DNA from: Lyngbya sp. CCAP 1446/10
GTDB lineage: Bacteria > Cyanobacteriota > Cyanobacteriia > Cyanobacteriales > Microcoleaceae
NCBI RefSeq assembly: GCF_026130175.1
Contig: NZ_JAIGNI010000029.1
Coordinates: 55,094-119,093 of the forward strand
Direction of reading: 5' to 3'
Length of the DNA stretch: 64,000 bases
Shown here: positions 9,356-17,700 of the stretch, in pieces
Numbering within the stretch: position 1 is the stretch's first letter
Layout: the number at the start of each line of letters is the position of its first letter
Notes under the pieces: model-generated
Seen by the model: only the letters and a program-made list of their open reading frames with translations
The model's database searches: none
Told to the model about the DNA's origin: nothing
Translations under genes and position numbers: made by a program

Positions 9356-9741
9356 GGCGTCGGCCTCCTCACGGTGCTACTAGGCAACTAGCCTGGGGAG
9401 GTTGGAGACGTAGGTTGTTTTGTTTAGCATTGGCGATCGCAGGGCCTGCGTATTTTGACTGTTGTGGGCGGATTTGGAAAAGCCCTTGGTCTGACGGGGT
9501 ATCCGGTATGTCGCTCTCACATCAGTGTAATATTTTCACAGCTCTAGTCATCTATTATGCACAACCTGTAAACTCTCCTTCATCACCTAAATATCAATAT
9601 TTTCTCAGATTCAACAAAATAGTGGAAAATAATTAAAATTTGATACTGTCGTATATTCGTGACAGGCGGGTGGTTTTACAGATGATGGGTAGAGTCCCAA
9701 TTATTGCTGTTGCTGGGAGAGATTTTTTGCTTTTTTAAAAA
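9356..9741. other. Leader region of the hybrid kinase, no gene
   Basis: The kinase start is preceded (on the minus strand) by GAGGAGG and, further upstream, by a GC-rich stretch with the CTAG-TTGC-CTAG palindrome at about 9380-9395. It could form a structured leader, but I do not recognise a named riboswitch. The rest is AT-rich and without a supported gene; the 100-codon plus frame at 9334-9636 has no features. Confidence 0.35.
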
Positions 9742-9780
9742 GATAGAAAATAGAAAATGCTTAATTTTCTATTTTCTATC
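9742..9780 (-). terminator. Perfect 17-bp hairpin with T-tract
   Basis: GATAGAAAATAGAAAAT (9742-9758) and its exact inverse (9764-9780) are separated by a 5-nt loop. On the minus strand the stem is followed by TTTTT, and it lies about 40 bp after the GT4 gene stop. It is very AT-rich, so it may also be a folded pair of short repeats, but position and T-tract favour a terminator. Confidence 0.65.
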
Positions 9781-9818
9781 TGCGAGCCAATGTTTACTTC
9801 TAAGTTTTGAATTTGCAA

Positions 9819-10865
9819 CTAGAGTGAAGCCAGCCGCGCTGCAAGAACCTCAATATAATGTTCGCTGTTGTGTTCTTCGAGCGCCAATTTATAACCGCAT
9901 CTTGCTTGGGCTTGGGCTTCCTGGGGATTGTTTAATAGCTTTTGGATCGCCTCGCGCAAACCTTTAGCATCCCCTGAATTAACCACTGTAGCGATACCAG
10001 GATGTGCAAGATAATCAACCAACCCTTGAGTTTTCGTCACCACCACCGGCCTTTGACAGGCCATCGCCTCTAACATCGAAGTCAACCCAGCACAGAACTT
10101 ATTCTCTGTAACGGTGACAGCAACTAGATCGGCATCGCGGTAGAGTTGCACCAAATCAGGCCAAGAATAGAATTTGTGTGACATATTTGCTGGCAAAGTT
10201 TCTGGGAAAGCCTTGGCCATTGCGATCGCATCCTTCGAGAAACCGCTAATCTTCACATCAACATCAAGATCAGCCGTCGCTTCCGCCAGGAGTCGATAGT
10301 CCCGCTTTTCCAGGCCCACACTAGCAATAATTGGGCGTTGCTGATTAGACGTTGAAACACCAGGGGTGAAAAAAGCTGTATCTGTCTGTTCTGGTAACAT
10401 CAACAGACGACTTTCAGACACTCCCAAATTACGGAGGAAATCTAACTGAAGGCTGGCATTACTTACAAACAAGTCAATCTTGTCGGCCAATCGAAACAGT
10501 TTCATCACCAATCGGCCTCGTGGTCGATCTATATTATGGAAAAATACAGCAATTTTTGGTCGATTACGCTTAGCCCCGCAAAGTATTGCGATGGGAATAC
10601 CCACATCTTCGCCAGTGCAGAAGATCGTATCATTGCTATCAAGTTGCTCAGACAGTTGGCGGGCTAGAGCCCAATTTTCCGGGCGACTAGACATTTTAGA
10701 TCGTATTTTGTCGAACAATGACACCGGATGGCCTGACGGTTGATGGATAGTTGCCCCTAGTCGCTGGCTGATTCCCCACATCACATGGCGCGGAGAAAGG
10801 CCAACTTCAGCATCGTGGGCGATACTCTCTAGATTGATCGGGCGACCTAACGCTAAATGGTACAT
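9819..10865 (-). CDS. GT4-type glycosyltransferase
   Basis: A 348-residue protein with the C-terminal half of a GT-B glycosyltransferase: PIIASVGLEKRDYRLLAEA (nucleotide-sugar binding strand-loop near residue 180), and the late motif AGLTSMLEAMACQRPVVVT with the catalytic-region Glu near residue 270, as in family GT4. The N-terminal half (FHNIDRPRGR) fits the acceptor domain. No signal peptide or membrane segment, so it is probably cytoplasmic or peripheral. The substrate cannot be told. It stands alone, between its own terminator hairpin (9742-9780) and a long hairpin in its leader (10873-10928). Confidence 0.8.
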   Translation of the reverse strand: MYHLALGRPINLESIAHDAEVGLSPRHVMWGISQRLGATIHQPSGHPVSLFDKIRSKMSSRPENWALARQLSEQLDSNDTIFCTGEDVGIPIAILCGAKRNRPKIAVFFHNIDRPRGRLVMKLFRLADKIDLFVSNASLQLDFLRNLGVSESRLLMLPEQTDTAFFTPGVSTSNQQRPIIASVGLEKRDYRLLAEATADLDVDVKISGFSKDAIAMAKAFPETLPANMSHKFYSWPDLVQLYRDADLVAVTVTENKFCAGLTSMLEAMACQRPVVVTKTQGLVDYLAHPGIATVVNSGDAKGLREAIQKLLNNPQEAQAQARCGYKLALEEHNSEHYIEVLAARLASL

Positions 10866-10872
10866 AAAATAA

Positions 10873-10928
10873 AATTTTAACCTGTCTAGACTATTATTCT
10901 ATAAGGATAGTCCACACAGGTTAAAATT
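10873..10928. promoter_or_regulatory. Two-step hairpin just upstream of the GT4 start
   Basis: AATTTTAACCTGT (10873-10885) pairs exactly with ACAGGTTAAAATT (10916-10928), and inside this GACTAT (10889-10894) pairs with ATAGTC (10907-10912) around a 12-nt loop. The hairpin ends 8 bp before the GT4 start codon, in its presumed leader, so it may affect ribosome access or be an operator or small mobile repeat. Function is inference. Confidence 0.5.
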
Positions 10929-11140
10929 CTTAGCCTGAAACACTCTATTTTCCGTTTGTAGCTCGATTCTAGAATCGCCTTGAAACACTTATAGCCTTTG
11001 GATCTCTCATCTGAGGTACTATCCGGCATAGGGCTATGGGCATAGACCTCCGTGGGCATAATAGGGCTATGGGCCTACCTCACCACGCTTGAGAACCGCT
11101 ATATTCTCTGGTTTCCCATTAACAACTGTCCGAAATATTG

Positions 11141-14100
11141 TTACCGGATCACGGCTAAAGCACCAGCACCTGCTGCTGCTACGGCCGAAGTAAGAGCGGT
11201 AAAAAACAGCCACCAAGAAGCAACTTCCGCTGCTTTCCGGGTTTCTTCTGCTTGTTTTTCAGCTTGAAGTTTGATGCTTTCAAGGCGAAGCTGGGCTTCT
11301 TGCTGCAAGCGTTCTGCTCTTTGCAACACTCTATTGCGGGTGACTTCAATTTGGTCGATCAAGCGGTTAGCATCGGCTTCGGAAATGTCCTCGCGGGAAC
11401 TAATAAGGGCTACTAAAGTATCGCGGTTGAAATGACCTAGCCGATCGCGCAAAGCATCAAATCCGGCTTGCGGATCGTCAAATAATTGGCGCACGTCCCG
11501 CGTAATCCCTTCATAATTTAGTTCAGGGCGATCGAGCGAATTGAGGTAATCCCGAACTTTTCCGAGAATCCCGTCAATTACCGACTGAATGCCCTCCTGA
11601 ATTTTCTGGATTTGCTGTGCGAATTGGTCGCGCACCGACAAAATTTGATCGACAATGCGAGCAGCTTCTGCTTCCGAAATATCCTGCCGCTGAGACAGCA
11701 GAGAAATCATAGTCTCTCGATCGATGTGCGACAGACGCTCGCCCAAGCTGTAAGCGCCGACTTTTGGGTCATGTAGCAACAGTTGCAAGTCGCGCTTGAT
11801 GGCTTCGGGATTTAATTCATCCTTGCCCGTATTGCGCAAATAATCCTCTAAAATGCTCTGAAAATCGTGGACTTGGGTTTGTACCCGCTTCGCCAAACGG
11901 CGCGGCGCTTTCACGATCGATCCCAGAGTTTCCTGCACTTGGTCGATAATTTGATTGACTTGTTCCTCAGTCAAATCTTGTCTTTGAGAAAGAAGTTTTA
12001 CCAAAGTATCGCGATCGACCTGAGACAGGCGGCCGCGCAGCGCTAAAGCCCCTTCTTTGGGATTTTCCATCAGTTTCGTCAAATCGCGCTGAATCCCTTC
12101 AGGATTGAGTTCTGATTTGCCAGTATTGCGGAGGTAATCTGCCAGGGCGGTGGTCGTTTGGTCGTACTGATCCTTAGCTTTTTCTGCCAGTTGTTGCGGT
12201 GCTTGGAGCGCGCTGTGCCAAGTTTCCTCGGCGCTGTCGAGAAGCTCGTTTACTTGGTTTTCGTTAAGGTCTTTCCGCTGAGATAGCAATTTTACCAAAG
12301 TTTCGCGATCGAACCGAGAAGCTCTAGCTTTAAGCGCCCACATTCCCGCTTCTGGGTTGTCCAGCAGCGTTTTGAAATCGCGCTTGATGCCTTCGGGATT
12401 GAGTTCTGATTGGCCCGTAGACTGCAAGTATTCTTGTACTTTTTGCCACTGATTGTCTAGTCGGACTTGGGCGGCTTCTTGCAGGCCTTTAGCATCTGCT
12501 AAAGCGACATCTCGCGTCCTGTCCAACTCGTTGACAATCTGTTCTACTTCCTGGAAGCCGAAGTTTTCGCGGCCTCTCAGGATTTGCACAAAACTGTCGC
12601 GGGTGTAAGGAGAAAGCCGATCGCGCAACTGTTCGTAACTTGCATCGGAATCATCTAAGATTTTTTTGAAATCGCTCCCGATACCTGCTGCTGTCAGTTC
12701 CTCTTTCGGTGTCACCTTCAAATAAGTTTCCACCCGCCACTGCAAATCGCGAGCTTTTTCTTGCTCCTCGGCAAAGATCACAGTTTGCAAAACTCGCTGT
12801 CTAATTCCTTCTAATTCCTGGGAAATTTCTTTAATTTTGTCTTGGGTAAAAACGCCGCGACTTGCCAAAATTTCTGCAAAATTCGACTGTTTGAGTTTTT
12901 CTAATTCGCGGCGTACAGTTCCAGGATCGGCCGTAGGATCGTAGAGCACGTCACGAAATTCGCGCTCGATCGCCTGCGGGTTCATTTGCCACGAATAAGT
13001 GTTGAGCAAGTAGTTTTCTACATCGGTGCGGATCGGGCTGTAAGTTTCGGGTTCGCCTTTGACTTGAGCGGTAACTTTATCAGCTTGGGCGCTAACTTTG
13101 TCTTTAGCTGTTTTGAGCTGACCGACTACTTTTTCTACATCGAAATCGGAAATATCTGTGCGGCCCAAAACTATTCCCATTAAAGCATTAATTGCCATTG
13201 TCCTTGCTTGGGACATCATGGTGGGGCTTTGGCCGGAATTTTGACCGCCTAGATTACTGAGGGCTTGTTCTACCCTACTTGTCAGTTGCTCTGAGAGCAA
13301 ATCTCCCGATTTTGCAGATTTGAGATAATCTACCAATTGGGCGATGCCGTCTGATTTGGACTCTTGTTTTTCTACTTGTTTCCAAGCATCTTCGAGTTGG
13401 TCTACAATCCGGTTGACATCGCGCTTTGACAAGTCCGATCGCGAACTTACTAAATTTACGAGAGTTTGGCGATCGATCTTCGGCAAATTTTCGCCCGCAA
13501 TGCTTTTGAGTTGCGGATCGTTGAGCAATTTTTCAAACTCGCCGCGCATCGCTTTGATGTCTAATTCCGGCGGTTTGAGGGCTTGGATGTAGTCTTCGAC
13601 GTTTTCCCGCAAGCTTGTGGGGTCGATCGCGCTACCGAGTTCGTGTCCCACTGCGGCGGCGGCTGCTTTGGCTGTGGCCACTACTTGGTTGCTGGCTGCT
13701 TGCGCGCCGAGGGCTGCGGCTGCGGTGCCAAAAATTGCTTGAACGCCCGATGTCGCGGTGTTGACGACGGAACCGATCAGGGAACCGACGGTGGTGGAGC
13801 TCACCCAGACGAGAAGTGAGAAATAGGTGGCCCAGACAACTAAACCGACGATCGCACCTAAACCGGGACTGCTAATCAAGCTGAGCTTTACTGCTAGCAA
13901 GCAAGCGAAGAATAGGGCGACGGTGACGGTGATTAGCGTCCAAGTGCCGACTTTGCTGCCGATGTGGCGCAGTGGCGGGCTGCTGCTATCCGAGTGGTGT
14001 TCGTCATCGTGGGATTGTCCGATGTAGGAAAGGCCCGCGGCTACTGATAAATTTGTTAGCAACAGTTGGAAAGCGCAGGCTAGAACGACTCCAGCGATTA

Positions 14101-14242
14101 GGGCGATAAAAAATTGCGGCCCGGAATAGAGGAGTGCTGTTTCTTCTACTGTGTTTGTAGTTGTAGTCTGTTCTACTGGCACTTGGGCCAGCAAGAACCC
14201 GATGTTATACATTTCTGGATTTATTGGAAAATTTTGATACAT
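11141..14242 (-). CDS. Large membrane protein with about eight helical repeats, function unknown
   Basis: A 1033-residue protein. Hydrophobic segments near residues 45-68, 100-122 and 126-150 precede an Ala-rich stretch (155-200). A long soluble region follows with about eight degenerate copies of a unit of roughly 95-110 residues. Its two recognisable parts are YLRNTGKSELNPEGIQRDL followed by LxDP, and DRDTLVKLLSQRQDLTEEQV followed by NQIIDQ. A final hydrophobic segment (LFFTALTSAVAAAGAGALAVI) closes the protein, preceded by a charged coiled-coil-like helix. Both ends are therefore membrane-anchored with a long repeat rod between. I do not recognise the repeat as a named domain. The gene stands alone. 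Confidence 0.88.
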   Translation of the reverse strand: MYQNFPINPEMYNIGFLLAQVPVEQTTTTNTVEETALLYSGPQFFIALIAGVVLACAFQLLLTNLSVAAGLSYIGQSHDDEHHSDSSSPPLRHIGSKVGTWTLITVTVALFFACLLAVKLSLISSPGLGAIVGLVVWATYFSLLVWVSSTTVGSLIGSVVNTATSGVQAIFGTAAAALGAQAASNQVVATAKAAAAAVGHELGSAIDPTSLRENVEDYIQALKPPELDIKAMRGEFEKLLNDPQLKSIAGENLPKIDRQTLVNLVSSRSDLSKRDVNRIVDQLEDAWKQVEKQESKSDGIAQLVDYLKSAKSGDLLSEQLTSRVEQALSNLGGQNSGQSPTMMSQARTMAINALMGIVLGRTDISDFDVEKVVGQLKTAKDKVSAQADKVTAQVKGEPETYSPIRTDVENYLLNTYSWQMNPQAIEREFRDVLYDPTADPGTVRRELEKLKQSNFAEILASRGVFTQDKIKEISQELEGIRQRVLQTVIFAEEQEKARDLQWRVETYLKVTPKEELTAAGIGSDFKKILDDSDASYEQLRDRLSPYTRDSFVQILRGRENFGFQEVEQIVNELDRTRDVALADAKGLQEAAQVRLDNQWQKVQEYLQSTGQSELNPEGIKRDFKTLLDNPEAGMWALKARASRFDRETLVKLLSQRKDLNENQVNELLDSAEETWHSALQAPQQLAEKAKDQYDQTTTALADYLRNTGKSELNPEGIQRDLTKLMENPKEGALALRGRLSQVDRDTLVKLLSQRQDLTEEQVNQIIDQVQETLGSIVKAPRRLAKRVQTQVHDFQSILEDYLRNTGKDELNPEAIKRDLQLLLHDPKVGAYSLGERLSHIDRETMISLLSQRQDISEAEAARIVDQILSVRDQFAQQIQKIQEGIQSVIDGILGKVRDYLNSLDRPELNYEGITRDVRQLFDDPQAGFDALRDRLGHFNRDTLVALISSREDISEADANRLIDQIEVTRNRVLQRAERLQQEAQLRLESIKLQAEKQAEETRKAAEVASWWLFFTALTSAVAAAGAGALAVIR

Positions 14243-14739
14243 AGTATATGCCTCGTTAAAGGGTGGGTGCGCGCGATCGTTGGCGCGAGTTGACTAATTA
14301 TATAGTTTTAGATTCGTGCCCCCAATGGCAAGCATCGCTTTATTGACGAGCTAAAGCATCCCCCTACAGTTGGAAGTGTACAAATATGTCTGCGGACTAC
14401 TATCACTTTAGGCAGATTTATGGTATGTCCGTTTTGTGTTATTGGTCAACTAGACTTGTTTTTAACGCAATACAGTTCACTTAAGATTGTCATTGCGAGG
14501 AACGAAGCAATCGCAGTATCTATACCCCGGAGATCCCCCTAAATCCCCCTTAAGAAGGGGGACTTTGAGAAGAGTCTTGTCCCCCCCTTCTTAAGGGTTA
14601 GGGGGGATCTGGCCTTAATCGCCACACATAAGACCGGCACTACGTTTGACATTTTTGTTAACACTAATTGCCATTGCCGTGTCCGGCCCCGGAGGAAACG
14701 GCATTGCCGTCTCCCTACCTTTCAGGTATTATTTGAGAT
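14243..14739. other. Gap with a second MITE-related repeat and a REP palindrome
   Basis: No gene is supported. From 14468 the left end CAATACAGTTCACTTAA of the 4690-4827 element recurs, followed by the CATTGCGAGGAACGAAGCAATC repeat and opposed C/G tracts (about 14545-14610) that would fold strongly. ACGGCATTGCCGT at 14698-14710 is a perfect palindrome. The matching right end of the MITE was not found, so this copy seems truncated or composite. Confidence 0.55.
14468..14612. repeat. Composite repeat related to the MITE at 4690
   Basis: It shares the 17-bp terminal repeat with one change (14468-14484), then carries a different inner repeat (CATTGCGAGGAACGAAGC) and then the same type of CCCCCTTAAG/CTTAAGGG tracts as the first copy. 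A mosaic of two dispersed families. Confidence 0.55.
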
Positions 14740-17700
14740 TCAAATAACTCGGAAATCGCTAACACCAATTAGGCTGGCGGTGACTCCAGTTAAAGAAGCA
14801 ACTAATTCTCCACTTCCCTTTAACTTAATCAGCGCACTGTTATTGTCCTGAGTTATTTCTAACTGATTAAAACTCAAGCCTCCCGACAATCCGAGGGAAT
14901 CTTTACCCTTGACAAAATCAGCAATCAAGTCAAATCCCTGACGGTTATTTAACACAAAAGTGTCATTTCCCAAACCGCCAACTAAACTGTTATTACCCGA
15001 ACCTCCAAACAATATATCGTCGCCTTCGCAACCGAGAAGCGTATCGTTTCCAAAGTCTCCATAAATCGAATCGTTGCCCTTACCGCCATCGATTAAATCG
15101 TTACCTTGACCGCCATAAATGACGTTATCTTGATCACCGCCGCACAAAGTATCATCTCCCAGTTGTCCGAAGAGAGTATCATTACCTTCGCTGCCGAGAA
15201 TTAAATCATCTCCTTTGCCACCGTAAATTAAATCATCTCCTTTGCCGCCGTCGATAAAATCATTGCCTTGATTGCCAAAGATTAAATCATCATCTTCTTT
15301 GCCGTTAATTGAATCATTTCCCTGATTTCCGAAGATCACATCTTCACCAAAACCACCAAGAATGATATCGCCACCTTTACCCCCAAACAGGATATCGTCT
15401 CCCTGATTGCCATCAATGAAGTCATTGCCTTGATTGCCGTTGAAGATATCCTTTAACTCACCGCCAAATAGATTATCGTTGCCTTGTTTAGCATCGAAGA
15501 TGTTGGGGTTGTTGCTGCCAAAATAAGCTTCGTTTGCGGGAGTTCCAATTAGCTGATTACCACCATTGATAATATTATCAATTTGTTGGTTGGGTTGGTT
15601 GAGATTGGGATACTCAATTTTGTCGCAAATGCAATTGGTATCCTCTTGGTTAACAGGGGTTGGAGTTGGTACGGGTGCAGGGGTTGGTACTGGTGCAGGT
15701 GCAGGTGTCGGTGTCGGTGTCGGTGCAGGCGCAGGTGTTGGTACCGGTGCAGGCGTTGGAGTTGGTACTGGTAAAGGTATAGGTTTTGGTACGGGTACGG
15801 GTGCTGGCGCAGGTACGGGTACGGGTGCAGGTGCAGGTGCAGGTACGGGTACGGGTGCAGGTGCAGGTACGGGTGCAGGTGCAGGCGCGGGTACGGGTGC
15901 AGGTGCTGGTGCAGGCGTTGGCGCGGGTGCAGGCGTTGGCGCGGGTGCTGGTGCAGGCGCTGGTGCAGGCGCTGGTGCGGGTGCAGGAGTCGCTGTAACT
16001 GATGCCGAAATCGCGAAATCAAAGGGATTTTCATCACTGTCATTATTGACAAACTGCAACGTACCTGTTTTATTTCCGGCTGTCGCTGTATCTACTTGAA
16101 CTTGCAGGTTAGTTGTACCGCCAGCGGCGACAGTTGCAGGTAAGGTTCCAACTAAGCTAAATCCAGTTGGTAGGGTAGGATTACTGAGGTTTAAAACTGC
16201 TGTACCGAGATTTTTGACGGTAAAGGTTTTGTTGAGAGTGCCGCCAATTAATGCACTACCAAAGTCGATCGCACTTGCAGTACCATCAACTATATCTGTT
16301 GTTCCGTCTAATACTTGGATTTCCGGTGCAGCAGTTGCAGTAACTGACGCTGAAATCGCGAAATCAAAGGGATTTTCATCGCTGTCATCATTGACAAATT
16401 GCAACGTACCTGTTTTATTTCCGGCTACTGTCGTATCGACTTGAACTTGCAGGTTAGCACTTGCACCTGCTGCGAGAGTTGTCGGTAAATTTCCGACTAA
16501 GCTAAATCCGGTTGGTAGGGTAGGGTTACTGAGGTTTAAGACTGCTGTACCGAGATTTTTTACGGTAAAGGTTTTGATGAGACTTGCGCCAATAATTGCA
16601 CTACCAAAGTCGATCGCACTTACAGTACCATCAACAATATCAGTTGTGCCATCTAAAACTTGGATTTCCGGTAATGGTGTAGCTGTAACTGTGGCTGAAA
16701 TCGGGAAATCAAAGGGATTTTCATCGCTGTCATCATTGACAAATTGCAGCGTACCTGATAGATTTCCGGCTGTCGCTGTATCTACTTGAACTTGCAAGTT
16801 AGCACTCGCGCCTCCCGCCACACTTGCGGGTAAGTTTCCAACTACGCTAAATCCTGTGGGTAAAGTTAGGTTGCTGAGATTTAAGACGGCTGTACCGAGA
16901 TTGTTTACGGTAAAGGTTTTGTTGAGAGTACCGCCAATTAATGCACTACCAAAATTAATCGCACTTACAGTACCATCAACAATATCCGTTGTCCCATCTA
17001 AAACTTGAATTTCCGGTAATGGTGTAGCTGTAACTGTGGCTGAAATCGCGAAATCAAAGGGATTTTCATCGCTGTCATCATTGACAAATTGCAGCGTACC
17101 TGATAGATTTCCGGCTGTCGCTGTATCTACTTGAACTTGCAAGTTAGCACTCGCGCCTCCCGCCACACTTGCGGGTAAGTTTCCAACTACGCTAAATCCT
17201 GTGGGTAAAGTTAGGTTGCTGAGATTTAAGACGGCTGTACCGAGATTGTTTACGGTAAAGGTTTTGTTGAGAGTTGCACCGATTGTCACGCTACCAAAAT
17301 CAATTGCACTTACAGTACCATCAACAATATCCGTTGTACCGTCTAAAACTTGAATTTCCGGTAATGGTGTAGCTGTAACTGTGGCTGAAATCGGGAAATC
17401 AAAGGGATTTTCATCACTGTCATCATTGACAAATTGCAGCGTACCTGATAAGTTTCCTGCTGTCGCTGTATCTACTTGAACTTGCAAGTTAGCACTCGCG
17501 CCTCCCGCCACAGTTGCAGGTAAGTTTCCGACTAAGCTAAATCCGGTTGGTAAAGTTAGATTGCTGAGATTTAAGGCTGCTGTACCGAGATTGTTTACGG
17601 TAAAGGTTTTGTTGAGAGTACCGCCGATTGTGGCACTGCCAAAATTAATCGCACTTATCGTACCATCAACAATATCCGTTGTGCCGTCTAATACTTGGAT

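Noticed and set aside
15566..16099. 177-codon plus-strand Gly-Ala-Val-Thr frame
   Set aside because: It is the mirror of the Pro-Ala linker of the mosaic protein; low-complexity DNA leaves all frames open.
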